Source: Flavihumibacter fluvii
GTDB lineage: Bacteria > Bacteroidota > Bacteroidia > Chitinophagales > Chitinophagaceae
Length of the DNA: 64,000 bases
NCBI RefSeq assembly: GCF_018595675.2
Contig: NZ_CP092333.1
Location: forward strand, 3,062,001 to 3,126,000
Direction of reading: 5' to 3'
The notes under the pieces are model-generated. The model was not told the origin of the DNA. It did no database searches and saw nothing but the letters and a program-made list of their open reading frames with translations. Every line of letters starts with the position of its first letter. Within the stretch, counting starts at the first letter, position 1. Made by a program: the position numbers and the translations under genes. This document shows positions 1 to 8,453 of this stretch, in pieces.

Positions 1-969
1 GAACATCAGCTTGGCCAGGGCAGCTTCAAAGGTCATATCATAGCCGCTGACCACCCCCATCTTCAGCAACTCCACGCTGGTTTCATAACGGCCTAATTCC
101 ACCGCCCCGCCATCGCATTGCGTAATATCTACAATCAGTAATCCGCCTTTTATGGCTTTGCGCAGGCTATCGGTAAACCAGGGCGCTGTCGTCGTATTGC
201 CGCTGCCAAAGGTTTCCAGGATGACTGCACGGATGCCCTTAGCCTGCAAAACGGCATCCACCACCGCCGGTGTAATACCCGGGAATACTTTTAATACCGC
301 CACCGAAGGATCCAGCTTCCTGTGCACCTTCAATGGCTTCTCCGGATGCTTCAAAATACTCTGGCGCTGGTATTTGATACTGATGCCCGCTTCAGCAAGC
401 GGCGGATAGTTCATCGAATAAAAGGCTTCAAACTTTTCGGCATTATACTTCTTGGACCGGTTCCCCCGGAACAACTGGTAATCAAAATAGATGCAGACTT
501 CCGGTACCAGGGCCTTGCCCGATTTGCGGGCAGCCGCGATTTCCAGGGCGGTGATGATATTCTCCTTCGCATCGGTCCGGATCTCACCAATCGGCAACTG
601 CGACCCGGTCAGCACCACGGGCTTCGACAGGTTCTCCAGCAAAAAACTCAGGGCAGAGGCCGTAAACGCCATGGTATCAGATCCGTGCAGGATCACAAAT
701 CCATCATAATCAGCATACTTCTTCCCGATGATACCGGCCAGCTCCACCCAAACCCCCGGGTGCATATTCGAGGAATCCATGGGCGGGTTAAAAGCGTGTA
801 CCGCCACCTCGAAGCCCAGTTTCACGATCTCGGGAATATTCTCCCGGATCTCCTGGAAGCCTATTGGCTTCAGGGCGCCGGTTGCGGGATTCATGACCAT
901 CCCGACCGTTCCGCCGGTATAGATGATCAGGATCCGGGTGGATGACTTTTTCCGGGTAGCTGCACTCAT
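1..969 (-). CDS. ansA: L-asparaginase, type I (cut by window edge)
   Basis: Cytoplasmic type I asparaginase, hydrolysing L-asparagine to aspartate and ammonia. It reads leftward from ATG at 969; 323 codons are open with no stop, so the C-terminus lies outside the window. Seen: the N-terminal nucleophile block TGGTVGM at residues 18-24 and the second catalytic block HGSDTMAFTASAL from about residue 95, in the usual spacing. There is no signal peptide, which favours the cytoplasmic form. The start codon overlaps the TGA of tatD by four bases (ATGA), so the two genes are translationally coupled and probably one transcript. The missing end should be short, since the family is usually about 340 residues. 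Family assignment is firm; the physiological role (nitrogen supply or asparagine turnover) is inference. Confidence 0.93.
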   Translation of the reverse strand, partial: MSAATRKKSSTRILIIYTGGTVGMVMNPATGALKPIGFQEIRENIPEIVKLGFEVAVHAFNPPMDSSNMHPGVWVELAGIIGKKYADYDGFVILHGSDTMAFTASALSFLLENLSKPVVLTGSQLPIGEIRTDAKENIITALEIAAARKSGKALVPEVCIYFDYQLFRGNRSKKYNAEKFEAFYSMNYPPLAEAGISIKYQRQSILKHPEKPLKVHRKLDPSVAVLKVFPGITPAVVDAVLQAKGIRAVILETFGSGNTTTAPWFTDSLRKAIKGGLLIVDITQCDGGAVELGRYETSVELLKMGVVSGYDMTFEAALAKLMF

Positions 970-1742
970 GGATAGGTTGATTTAAATAGTGTCCGGGCAT
1001 TGGCCGTGGTCTTCCGGGCCACTTCCTCAGCAGGTACCTGGAAAATCCCGGCCAGCTTATCCACCACATAGGTCAGGTAACTGCTTTCATTCCTTTTCCC
1101 GCGGAAAGGCACCGGGGTCAGGTAGGGCGCGTCGGTCTCGAGCACCAGGTTATCGAGGCCCAGGCGGGCCAGGACTGCGGGTAGGCCGGCATTCTTATAG
1201 GTCACCACGCCACCGATCCCCAGGTAAAAGCCTGTCTTTATGACTTCTTTTGCCAATTCATAACTTCCACTAAAACAATGGAATACACCGGTAAGGTGGC
1301 CATCCTGCTCTTCTTTGACCAGCTCAATGCACTCCTGCGTGGAATTGCGGGAATGGATCACAATGGGCAACTGGTACTGTTTCGCCAGCCGGACCTGCCG
1401 CCGGAAAGCATCGTACTGCTGGGCCTCAAAGCTGCGGTCCCAGTAAAAATCCAGCCCGATCTCCCCCACCGCGGCAAAGGGCCTTTTGGCCAGCCAGGAT
1501 TCCACCAGGGCCAGTTCTTCTTCTACATTCTCTTTCACATAACAGGGATGCAATCCCATCATAGCCAGACATTTACCAGGAAAAGCCGCTTCCAGGGCAA
1601 GCATCCGCTCATGCTCACTGCTGTCAATGGCCGGCAGGTAAAAGCGTTCCACCCCGGCATCCGCCCCCCTTTTCAGCACCCCGTCAATATCGGGCCCAAA
1701 CTCCTCCAGGTACAGGTGGGCATGCGTATCAATAAGATTCAT
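966..1742 (-). CDS. tatD: TatD family metal-dependent hydrolase
   Basis: TatD-type deoxyribonuclease of the amidohydrolase superfamily, 258 residues, the normal family length. Seen: N-terminal metal-binding THAHLYLEEF, the GLHPCY block near residue 63, GEIGLDFYW near residue 96, VIHSRN near residue 127, FHCFSGS near residue 153, and the C-terminal ETDAPYLTPVPFRGKRNE block that marks TatD proteins. Known members degrade DNA or act in DNA repair; the substrate here cannot be read from sequence. It is the first gene of a pair with ansA, overlapping it by four bases. Upstream on the minus strand a near-consensus -7 box, CACCTTTG (1747-1754), ends four bases before the ATG, so the leader would be very short. 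An unrelated lipoprotein gene diverges to the right. Confidence 0.92.
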   Translation of the reverse strand: MNLIDTHAHLYLEEFGPDIDGVLKRGADAGVERFYLPAIDSSEHERMLALEAAFPGKCLAMMGLHPCYVKENVEEELALVESWLAKRPFAAVGEIGLDFYWDRSFEAQQYDAFRRQVRLAKQYQLPIVIHSRNSTQECIELVKEEQDGHLTGVFHCFSGSYELAKEVIKTGFYLGIGGVVTYKNAGLPAVLARLGLDNLVLETDAPYLTPVPFRGKRNESSYLTYVVDKLAGIFQVPAEEVARKTTANARTLFKSTYP

Positions 1743-1840
1743 TTAACAAAGGTGAACAAAATTTAAAACTATTTTAAACGTTTGTCATAGTACCCGGTCA
1801 TAGTTCCGTTAAACAGTTAAAAAACCTCAAATCACGACTT

Positions 1841-2740
1841 ATGAAAATGTCTGCCTTAACCGGCCGCCTGGCTATCACTATTACCCTGGCTACCACATTA
1901 TTCTTCGCATCCTGCTCAAAAAACGGGGAGTCTTCCGTCCAGACATCCCAGCAATCACTCACCCAGGCAACGGTTGAAGCCGATGCCAGCGGGGAAATCG
2001 TCTATGACGATGTTTTTAATAACGTTATGGGTGTTAATTCTTCCGTAGGTATTGGCGGAACGGGTGTTTTTGAAAAGGCCAACACCGACCAGCCCGGTCC
2101 GCTTGAGCCGGTAACCCCACCCTGCTTTACAGTAGGTTTTGAATTCCTGGCTGCACCGGATACCTTCCCGGTAAAGGTGACCATCGACTTTGGCACCGGC
2201 TGCACCGGCAAGGATGGCCGGGTCCGCAAAGGGAAAATCATCACCGTTTATTCCGGTAAGATGATTAAACCAGGCAGTGTTGCAGAAACAAGTTTCGATA
2301 ATTACTATGTCAATGATATTAAGGTAGAAGGCACCCACCGGGTAGAAAATAAAAGCTCCCTTAGCATGGTTACCTTTGAAACCAGGGTTATTAATGGCAA
2401 ACTCACCCATCCTAACGGCGACTTTATCAACTGGAACCGCACCCGGACCATTACACATGTGGATGGATGGGCTACCCCCTGGAATCCAACAGACGATTCG
2501 TTCAGCATTGTGGGCAATGGTAGCGGAACCGTTCAAAAAGGTGGTAAAACCGCAAGCTGGACCAGTGTCAATATTGAACCCCTCATTAAGCGCTTTGATT
2601 GTCGCTGGATTGTAAAAGGCCAGCAGGCCATCCAAAGGAATGATGGCCCTCAGGGCATCCTGGACTTCGGAAACGGCGACTGTGACAATAAAGCCACCAT
2701 CACGGTGAATGGGGTATCTATAGAAATTACTTTGAAGTAA
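1841..2740 (+). CDS. Putative lipoprotein of unknown function
   Basis: Not recognised by name. The 299-residue product begins with a basic N-terminus and hydrophobic core ending in a lipobox (FFASC, Cys about residue 25), followed by a polar SKNGESS linker, so it should be lipidated and exported. The mature part is beta-rich with repeated VxVTIDFGTGC-like and FGNGDCDN segments, each carrying a cysteine, and many Thr/Asn/Gly residues; no transmembrane segment follows the signal peptide. Similar proteins are common as secreted hypotheticals in Chitinophagaceae. It stands alone, divergent from tatD and followed by a strong hairpin terminator. A second in-frame ATG lies two codons downstream (1847). 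Function is unknown; lipoprotein status is well supported by the lipobox. Confidence 0.8.
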   Translation: MKMSALTGRLAITITLATTLFFASCSKNGESSVQTSQQSLTQATVEADASGEIVYDDVFNNVMGVNSSVGIGGTGVFEKANTDQPGPLEPVTPPCFTVGFEFLAAPDTFPVKVTIDFGTGCTGKDGRVRKGKIITVYSGKMIKPGSVAETSFDNYYVNDIKVEGTHRVENKSSLSMVTFETRVINGKLTHPNGDFINWNRTRTITHVDGWATPWNPTDDSFSIVGNGSGTVQKGGKTASWTSVNIEPLIKRFDCRWIVKGQQAIQRNDGPQGILDFGNGDCDNKATITVNGVSIEITLK

Positions 2741-2793
2741 TTAAAAAAATCTATTACCTTTAAAATAGTTTTCATAGGGTACGGATTAAAAAC

Positions 2794-2827
2794 GGGCCAG
2801 GGTTTCTACCCAGGCCCAACTTTTTTT
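2794..2827. terminator. Rho-independent terminator, probably bidirectional
   Basis: Inverted repeat GGGCCaGGGT / ACCCaGGCCC (one A-A mismatch) with loop TTCT, followed by a run of seven T on the plus strand; on the minus strand the hairpin is followed by TTTTT. It sits between the convergent ends of the lipoprotein gene (2740) and the deacetylase gene (2883) and can serve both. Confidence 0.8.
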
Positions 2828-2882
2828 ATAGCCGGACCATTTTAATCCAATAACAATTTTGCTTAATTTATTATACCCTGTT

Positions 2883-3515
2883 TTACGCCCAACTATTCAT
2901 GTGAAGTTGTTCAAATGTGTACCCCCGGGCAGAAAAGTAGTCCAGCGTCCTGGGTAAAACTTCCTTCATTCTTGGCCAGGCTTTCTCACTATCATGGAAT
3001 AAAATGATAGATCCGGGACCTACATTTTTACGTACAATCTCCCAGCATTCCGATGGGTTTTTTTGGTAATCAAAATCAGCACTTAAAACTGTCCACATGA
3101 CTATTTCCCATCCTGCATCGATGAGTGCTTTTCCCTGGAACCTGCTCAATTTACCATAAGGCGGCCTGAATAACCGGCTGTCGATAAATTTCCCCGCTTC
3201 GGCGATATCATCAAAATATGCTTCATTGCTGGTTTTCCAACCATTTTTATGGTTCATGGTATGGTTCCCGATCGCATGTCCGGCTTTTAATATTTTCGCA
3301 TATACCTCAGGATTATCCCGCACATTTTTACCTATACAGAAAAAACTGGCTTTAGCTTTATACATGGCTAATTGATCTAATACAAAATCGGTGATGGTCT
3401 CATGTGGACCATCATCAAAACTGAGGTATATCTTTTTTTCAGCCGACGGCACCTGCCAACGCCATGCAGGATATAACAACCTCAGGGCAAGATTCGCGGT
3501 AGACCAATATATCAT
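2883..3515 (-). CDS. Polysaccharide deacetylase family protein (NodB fold)
   Basis: Carbohydrate esterase family 4 protein of 210 residues. Seen: the metal-binding SFDDGPHE motif (about residues 31-38), HTMNH (metal-binding HxxxH, about residue 90), RPPYGKLS (about residue 117), a DFDYQKN segment and the C-terminal catalytic LFHDSEKA. All expected catalytic residues are present. Known members deacetylate chitin, peptidoglycan or poly-N-acetylglucosamine; the substrate is not decided by the sequence. There is no clear signal peptide: the N-terminus is short and amphipathic (IYWSTANLALRLLYP), as in a Bacteroidota subgroup, so location is uncertain. It is divergent from gltX; its -7 box lies only four bases before the start codon. 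Confidence 0.88.
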   Translation of the reverse strand: MIYWSTANLALRLLYPAWRWQVPSAEKKIYLSFDDGPHETITDFVLDQLAMYKAKASFFCIGKNVRDNPEVYAKILKAGHAIGNHTMNHKNGWKTSNEAYFDDIAEAGKFIDSRLFRPPYGKLSRFQGKALIDAGWEIVMWTVLSADFDYQKNPSECWEIVRKNVGPGSIILFHDSEKAWPRMKEVLPRTLDYFSARGYTFEQLHMNSWA

Positions 3516-3519
3516 GAGT

Positions 3520-3527
3520 CAAATCTA
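3520..3527 (-). promoter_or_regulatory. -7 promoter box of the deacetylase gene
   Basis: Minus strand reads TAGATTTG, an exact match to the Bacteroidota TAnnTTTG element. A TTTG (3549-3552, inside the first codons of gltX) lies 21 bases upstream as a possible -33 element. Only four bases separate the box from the ATG at 3515, implying a leaderless or nearly leaderless mRNA. Confidence 0.6.
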
Positions 3528-3531
3528 AAAC

Positions 3532-3539
3532 TATCTTTG
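3532..3539 (+). promoter_or_regulatory. -7 promoter box of gltX
   Basis: TATCTTTG, an exact TAnnTTTG match, five bases before the ATG at 3545. It is back to back with the deacetylase box, so the two promoters should compete for RNA polymerase. Its last G is also the G of an in-frame GTG (3539), which argues that translation starts at 3545 instead. Confidence 0.6.
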
Positions 3540-3544
3540 TGCCT

Positions 3545-5074
3545 ATGTCAAATAAAGTCCGCGTTCGTTTTGCACCCAGTCCAACTGGTGGACTCCACCT
3601 CGGCGGTGTGCGTACTGTATTATATAATTATCTTTTTGCACGTCATCACGGTGGTGATTTTGTACTTCGTATTGAAGATACCGACCAAAACCGTTTTGTA
3701 CCAGGTGCCGAAGACTATATTTTAGAATGCCTGCACTGGTGCGGTATGCAGCCAGATGAGAGTCCGGTTATTGGCGGTCCCTACGCTCCTTATCGTCAAA
3801 GTGAGCGGAAAAGCAGTTACCGGGCTTATGCTGAAAAACTGGTGGAAGAAGGCCATGCGTATTATGCTTTTGATACACCTGAAGAACTGGATGAAATGCG
3901 CGCCAGGTTTAAATCTGAACAAAACCCTTCTCCGCAGTATGACCACCACCTAAGGGAAAAAATGCGCAATTCGCTGACGCTGGGGGATGATGAGGTAACC
4001 CGGTTGATCAGTGAGGGTGTCCCTTATGTTATCCGCATTAAAATGCCTGACCACGAAACAGTGCAGTTTACGGATATGATCCGCGGCGAAGTGAGTTTCA
4101 ATACGGCTACAGTAGACGATAAAGTATTACTGAAAAATGATGGCATGCCTACTTACCATCTCGCTGTGGTAGTGGATGATTATACCATGAAAATCACCCA
4201 TGCTTTCCGTGGTGAGGAATGGCTGCCAAGTGCACCGGTACATATTCTATTATGGAAGTATTTGGGTTGGATGGATAGTATGCCGAAATGGGCACATTTG
4301 CCTTTGATCCTTAAACCCGATGGCAATGGAAAGCTCAGCAAGAGAGACGGCGACAGGTTGGGATTTCCGGTATTCGCCATGAACTGGACCGACCCGCGAA
4401 CCAATGATTTCACCCAGGGTTTCCGGGAAAGGGGATTCATGCCGGAAGCATTTGTCAACATGCTGGCCATGCTGGGCTGGAATGATGGAAGCGGACAGGA
4501 ACTCTTCACCATGGAAGAATTGATTGCCCGTTTTTCCATGGATAGGGTGCACAAGGGCGGAGCTAAATTCGATTTTGAAAAAGCCAAATGGTTTAACCAC
4601 GAATGGATCAAGAAATCTCCTGCGGAGCGATTACTTCCTGATGTGAAAACGATCCTGGCAGAAAATAATATTTCGATTACAGATGACCGGTACCTTTTGC
4701 AGGTTATTGATATGGTTAAGGAACGCTGTACGCTGCTGACCGATTTTTATGCGCAATCGAAATTCTTCTTTGAGACACCGGCTGCAATTGATACAGAAAA
4801 TATCCGGCCAAAATGGAGTCCTGATAAGGAGTCATTTTTCATAGGCCTCCAGGACATTTTAGCAACATTGCCGGAATTTACCGCAACAGCCATCGAGACT
4901 GCCTTTAAAGAGCTGGCCACTGCGAGAAACATCAAGGTGGGGGAATTGCAACTGCCGTTCCGCATCATGCTGGTAGGCGGCAAATTTGGTCCGGCTGTCT
5001 TTGATATCGCCGCCACAATCGGCAAATCCCAGACGCTGCTCCGCATCAGGAACGGCCTTTCACAGCTGGCCTGA
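3545..5074 (+). CDS. gltX: Glutamate--tRNA ligase
   Basis: Class I aminoacyl-tRNA synthetase charging tRNA-Glu (509 residues from ATG 3545, normal length). Seen: HIGH-type motif in RFAPSPTGGLHLGGVRTVLY near residues 7-26, FVLRIEDTDQNR, the RPSDG-type region MPTYHLAVVVDDY, and the KMSKS-type GKLSKRDGD near residue 262. The anticodon-binding C-terminal half is intact. A GTG at 3539 could extend the protein by two codons, but it forms the end of the promoter box, so the ATG is chosen. It ends with a large hairpin before the B12-domain gene. Whether the enzyme is discriminating or also charges tRNA-Gln cannot be told here; no gatCAB genes are in the window. Confidence 0.97.
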   Translation: MSNKVRVRFAPSPTGGLHLGGVRTVLYNYLFARHHGGDFVLRIEDTDQNRFVPGAEDYILECLHWCGMQPDESPVIGGPYAPYRQSERKSSYRAYAEKLVEEGHAYYAFDTPEELDEMRARFKSEQNPSPQYDHHLREKMRNSLTLGDDEVTRLISEGVPYVIRIKMPDHETVQFTDMIRGEVSFNTATVDDKVLLKNDGMPTYHLAVVVDDYTMKITHAFRGEEWLPSAPVHILLWKYLGWMDSMPKWAHLPLILKPDGNGKLSKRDGDRLGFPVFAMNWTDPRTNDFTQGFRERGFMPEAFVNMLAMLGWNDGSGQELFTMEELIARFSMDRVHKGGAKFDFEKAKWFNHEWIKKSPAERLLPDVKTILAENNISITDDRYLLQVIDMVKERCTLLTDFYAQSKFFFETPAAIDTENIRPKWSPDKESFFIGLQDILATLPEFTATAIETAFKELATARNIKVGELQLPFRIMLVGGKFGPAVFDIAATIGKSQTLLRIRNGLSQLA

Positions 5075-5077
5075 TCT

Positions 5078-5116
5078 TTTATTCACCCGCCGGGTACTCC
5101 CCATCGGGTGAATAAA
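5078..5116 (+). repeat. 12-bp inverted repeat between gltX and the B12-domain gene
   Basis: TTTATTCACCCG (5078-5089) and CGGGTGAATAAA (5105-5116) are perfect complements around a 15-base loop. No T-run follows, so it is an atypical terminator, an RNA-stability element or an attenuator. A promoter-like TATCTTTA (5123-5130) follows directly, suggesting the next gene has its own start. Confidence 0.5.
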
Positions 5117-5139
5117 CTACCCTATCTTTACTACGCCAT

Positions 5140-5556
5140 ATGCTTAATATGAATCGTCCTATACGGGTACTAGTCGCCAAAGTTGGTTTGGATGGGCATG
5201 ATCGCGGTGCTAAAGTAATCGCCACTGCCCTTCGGGATGCAGGAATGGAAGTCATCTACACCGGCCTGCGCCAAACGCCGGAAATGGTGGTTAATGCCGC
5301 TTTACAGGAAGATGCAGACGCTATCGGCATCAGTATCCTTAGTGGTGCCCACATGACCGTATTCCCCAAAATCATCGCCCTGATGAAGGAAAAAAAGATG
5401 AACGATGTTTTACTGACAGGTGGCGGCATTATTCCCGATGAGGATATCAAATCGTTGAACAAAATGGGTGTTGGACAACTCTTCCCGCCAGGGACGCCTA
5501 CTCCGGACATCGCAAATTATATTACCGATTGGGTGAAAGCCAATAGAAATTTTTAA
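5140..5556 (+). CDS. Stand-alone cobalamin-binding domain (methylmalonyl-CoA mutase type)
   Basis: The 138-residue product is a complete B12-binding Rossmann domain with no mutase barrel attached. Seen: the cobalt-ligand motif LDGHDRGAK (DxHxxG) near residue 19, SILSGAH for the nucleotide loop, and [10 protein letters not shown] (GGG motif). It matches the C-terminal domain of methylmalonyl-CoA mutase and the small subunits of split acyl-CoA mutases. It should need a catalytic partner encoded elsewhere; none is in this window. A second ATG (5149, MNRPIRV) is the more typical family start. It is five bases from the following glyoxalase-fold gene and may be cotranscribed with it and the crotonase. 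The methylmalonyl-CoA epimerase gene at 19980 is a likely pathway partner. Domain call firm; exact acyl substrate unknown. Confidence 0.88.
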   Translation: MLNMNRPIRVLVAKVGLDGHDRGAKVIATALRDAGMEVIYTGLRQTPEMVVNAALQEDADAIGISILSGAHMTVFPKIIALMKEKKMNDVLLTGGGIIPDEDIKSLNKMGVGQLFPPGTPTPDIANYITDWVKANRNF

Positions 5557-5561
5557 GCCTT

Positions 5562-5999
5562 ATGATCCATCCTCCGCAAAGACTTTCCTTTGTTACACTT
5601 GGAGTGAATGACCTCCAGGCTTCCAGGGCATTTTATATCGAAAAATTCGGGTGGCAGCCCATCGACAGCGAATCGGAAGGCATTATTTTTTTTCAGATGA
5701 ATGGCATCATCCTGGCCCTTTTCCCGGCCAATGAACTGGCGGCCGATGCCGGTGTTGTGCATAATGGCACCGGTTTTAAACGATTCACCCTTGCCATCAA
5801 CTGTTATTCGGAAAAAGAAGTGGATGACATATTCAGCACCTTTAGTGTGAAGGGGGTAGAGATTGTAAAACCTCCCGAAAAAGCTTTCTGGGGTGGCTAT
5901 AGCGGCTACGCCCGCGACAATGACCAAAATCTTTGGGAATTCGCCTTCAATCCCTTCATCCATCTCGACAAAAACGGTAACATCGCCCCGCCAGCATAA
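5562..5999 (+). CDS. VOC (glyoxalase/bleomycin resistance fold) protein
   Basis: A 145-residue vicinal-oxygen-chelate protein with two beta-alpha-beta-beta-beta modules: LSFVTLGVNDLQASRAFYIEKFGW at the start (module one) and FTLAINCYSEKEVDDIF (module two), ending in a glutamate-bearing DNDQNLWEFAFNP strand typical of metal-binding members. The first-strand histidine used by glyoxalase I is replaced (FVTLG), so a classical glyoxalase reaction is doubtful. It begins five bases after the B12-domain gene and precedes a crotonase gene by 42 bases. It is not the methylmalonyl-CoA epimerase, which is encoded at 19980. Enzyme activity is unknown; related proteins are annotated only as VOC family. Confidence 0.8.
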   Translation: MIHPPQRLSFVTLGVNDLQASRAFYIEKFGWQPIDSESEGIIFFQMNGIILALFPANELAADAGVVHNGTGFKRFTLAINCYSEKEVDDIFSTFSVKGVEIVKPPEKAFWGGYSGYARDNDQNLWEFAFNPFIHLDKNGNIAPPA

Positions 6000-6041
6000 A
6001 TACCAACCGGCTGGCAAACAGTTTTCATCCAATCTTTTTTT

Positions 6042-6821
6042 ATGTATAGTACCATTCTTACTGAAGTACAGGACCATATTATCACAGTCACGATCAACCG
6101 GCCTGAGAAACTCAATGCGTTGAATAAATTGGTGATTGAAGAACTTGGACAGGCCATTGAGACCATATATGCAGACGATTCCATAAAGGCGGCCATCCTT
6201 ACCGGTGCCGGACCAAAGAGCTTTGTGGCCGGCGCTGATATCAGCGAATTCCTGGAACTCGATGGCGAAGGTGGCCAGGCGCTTGCTCAAAAAGGCCAGG
6301 ACCTTGTATTTTCGAAAATCGAGAACTGTCCAAAACCAATAATAGCTGCGGTGAATGGATTTGCATTGGGTGGTGGTTGCGAACTGGCCATGGCCTGCCA
6401 TTTCAGGCTGGCCAGCGACAATGCAAAATTCGGCCAGCCCGAGGTAAATCTTGGGCTCGTTCCCGGGTACGGGGGAACGCAGCGGCTCACCCAGTTAATT
6501 GGTAAAGGAAAAGCCATGGAGTTGATGATGACCGGAGCAATGATCAATGCATCCGAGGCCAAATCACTGGGGCTGGTAAATGAAGTTTTCCCGGCGGAAG
6601 AACTTCTACCCAAAACCATTCAACTGTTAAAAACCATCACCAGCAAAGCGCCCATTGCCATCGCAAAAGTGATCGAACTGACTAACCTGGCCGCCATTGG
6701 CCATCCCGATGGATTGCGAAAAGAAGTGGCTGCATTCGGATTGCTGTTTGACACCCGGGATGCAAAGGAAGGTGCAAGGGCATTCCTGGATAAACGCGCG
6801 CCGAACTTTACCGGCCATTAA
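6042..6821 (+). CDS. Enoyl-CoA hydratase/isomerase (crotonase) family protein
   Basis: A 259-residue crotonase, the standard size. Seen: AGADISEF (oxyanion-hole strand, about residue 66), NGFALGGGCELAM with the first catalytic glutamate (about residue 110), and FGQPEVNLGLVPGYGGTQRL with the second catalytic glutamate (about residue 132). Both catalytic glutamates are present, which supports a true enoyl-CoA hydratase, hydrating 2-enoyl-CoA to 3-hydroxyacyl-CoA in fatty-acid or amino-acid breakdown. It follows the VOC gene and precedes fumC, all on the plus strand; the gaps (42 and 41 bases) allow cotranscription. The chain-length preference cannot be read from sequence. Confidence 0.92.
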   Translation: MYSTILTEVQDHIITVTINRPEKLNALNKLVIEELGQAIETIYADDSIKAAILTGAGPKSFVAGADISEFLELDGEGGQALAQKGQDLVFSKIENCPKPIIAAVNGFALGGGCELAMACHFRLASDNAKFGQPEVNLGLVPGYGGTQRLTQLIGKGKAMELMMTGAMINASEAKSLGLVNEVFPAEELLPKTIQLLKTITSKAPIAIAKVIELTNLAAIGHPDGLRKEVAAFGLLFDTRDAKEGARAFLDKRAPNFTGH

Positions 6822-6862
6822 AGCACACAGAAAAAACATTTCCAAAAAAATAAATTGACAAC

Positions 6863-8260
6863 ATGGAATATAGAATTGAAAAAGATACAATGGGCGAAGT
6901 GCATGTGCCCGTAGATGCCTATTACGGCGCACAAACCCAGCGCAGTATCGAAAATTTCCAGATCGCACAGGATACCAACAAAATGCCGAAGGAAATCATC
7001 CGGGCATTTGCCTACCTGAAAAAAGCCGCTGCACTAACCAATCTGGCTGCAGGTGTTCTGCCGAAAGAAAAATCCGATATGATTGGCAGGGTTTGCGATG
7101 AGATCCTGGAAGGCAAGCTGGACGCCTATTTCCCGTTGGTGGTATGGCAAACCGGTTCAGGAACGCAAAGCAATATGAACGTCAATGAAGTGGTTGCTTA
7201 CCGCGGGCATGTACTGCATGGTGGCCAGTTGAGTGACAAGGAAAAATTCCTGCACCCTAATGATGATGTCAATAAATCACAGTCCTCCAACGATACCTTT
7301 CCAACAGCAATGCATATTGCAGCCTATAAAATGCTGGTGGAAACAACTATTCCGGGAATTGAAAAATTACGCAATACGCTGGCCCAAAAAAGCCTGGAAT
7401 ATATGCAGGTAGTGAAAATAGGCCGCACCCATTTCATGGATGCCACACCATTAACCGTTGGCCAGGAATTCAGCGGCTATGTTTCGCAGTTAGACCATGG
7501 ACTCAAAGCCATAAAAAACACGTTGGCCCACCTTTCAGAACTTGCCCTTGGCGGTACGGCAGTTGGAACGGGTATCAATACCCCGGAAAACTATTCCGAA
7601 AATGTAGCAGCACATATCGCCGCTTTAACCGGGCTTCCGTTCGTTACTGCTGCAAATAAATTTGAGGCGCTTGCCGCTCACGATGCTATTGTGGAGGCAC
7701 ATGGCGCACTTAAAACCGTGGCAGTAAGCCTGATGAAAATTGCCAATGACATCCGGATGCTGTCCAGCGGACCGCGTTCTGGCATTGGTGAATTATATAT
7801 TCCCGATAACGAGCCCGGTTCATCAATAATGCCCGGAAAAGTAAATCCAACGCAGTGCGAGGCACTTACCATGATTGCTGCCCAGGTATTGGGCAATGAT
7901 GTTTCCATCAATATCGGCGGTGCTTCCGGACATTTTGAATTAAATGTTTTCAAACCGATGATGATCTATAATTTCCTGCATAGTGCACGCCTGATCGGCG
8001 AGGGCTGTGTAAGTTTTAATGATAAGTGTGCGGTTGGAATAGAACCCATCGAAGCCAATATCAAAAAACATGTCGACAACTCGCTGATGCTGGTCACTGC
8101 CTTAAATACAAAAATCGGGTACTATAAAGCAGCTGAAATTGCCCAAAAAGCCCATAAGGAAGGAACCACCCTGAAAGCCATGGCTGTTAAGCTTGGTTAC
8201 CTTACTGCCGAAGAATTTGACCAATGGGTGATTCCCGGTAACATGGTAGGTAAGATATAG
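6863..8260 (+). CDS. fumC: Fumarate hydratase, class II
   Basis: A 465-residue member of the fumarase/aspartase superfamily, converting fumarate to malate in the TCA cycle. Seen: the N-terminal YGAQTQRS block, [39 protein letters not shown], and the signature [15 protein letters not shown] near residue 318. The GK (rather than AK) in the signature and the following TQCEALTMI favour fumarase over aspartate ammonia-lyase. Start ATG 6863 gives the normal [17 protein letters not shown]-terminus. A strong hairpin follows the stop. Assignment as FumC is confident. Confidence 0.95.
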   Translation: MEYRIEKDTMGEVHVPVDAYYGAQTQRSIENFQIAQDTNKMPKEIIRAFAYLKKAAALTNLAAGVLPKEKSDMIGRVCDEILEGKLDAYFPLVVWQTGSGTQSNMNVNEVVAYRGHVLHGGQLSDKEKFLHPNDDVNKSQSSNDTFPTAMHIAAYKMLVETTIPGIEKLRNTLAQKSLEYMQVVKIGRTHFMDATPLTVGQEFSGYVSQLDHGLKAIKNTLAHLSELALGGTAVGTGINTPENYSENVAAHIAALTGLPFVTAANKFEALAAHDAIVEAHGALKTVAVSLMKIANDIRMLSSGPRSGIGELYIPDNEPGSSIMPGKVNPTQCEALTMIAAQVLGNDVSINIGGASGHFELNVFKPMMIYNFLHSARLIGEGCVSFNDKCAVGIEPIEANIKKHVDNSLMLVTALNTKIGYYKAAEIAQKAHKEGTTLKAMAVKLGYLTAEEFDQWVIPGNMVGKI

Positions 8261-8285
8261 CCGAAATCAGGAAATCACCAATCTG

Positions 8286-8323
8286 CAAAGCCCCCGAATA
8301 ACCGGGGGCTTTGTTCGTTTATC
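8286..8323 (+). terminator. Terminator after fumC
   Basis: Perfect 11-bp stem CAAAGCCCCCG / CGGGGGCTTTG with a six-base loop, followed by the modest T-rich TTCGTTT. It ends the plus-strand run of genes before the isolated T9SS protein gene. Confidence 0.75.
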
Positions 8324-8453
8324 TAAGAAATACCCAGATTCATCTAAAATGATTGCAACCAGCAATAGTAATTAGCAATTTTACGTTTGAAGGTGGCAAT
8401 TACTAAGTGAAAGCCCCTAGTTGAATATCCTTTCGAAAAAATAGTACCGAACT

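Noticed and set aside
322-945. Plus-strand frame of about 207 codons opposite ansA
   Set aside because: Asparaginase motifs lie in the minus strand here; the frame is a shadow caused by codon bias.
1955-2635. Minus-strand frame of about 226 codons opposite the first lipoprotein
   Set aside because: The plus strand has a lipobox and a fitting terminator; the minus frame has no start context or motif.
5553-6401. Long open frame on the minus strand (about 280 codons)
   Set aside because: It is antisense to the VOC and crotonase genes, which have strong family motifs; the antisense product shows no recognisable domain.
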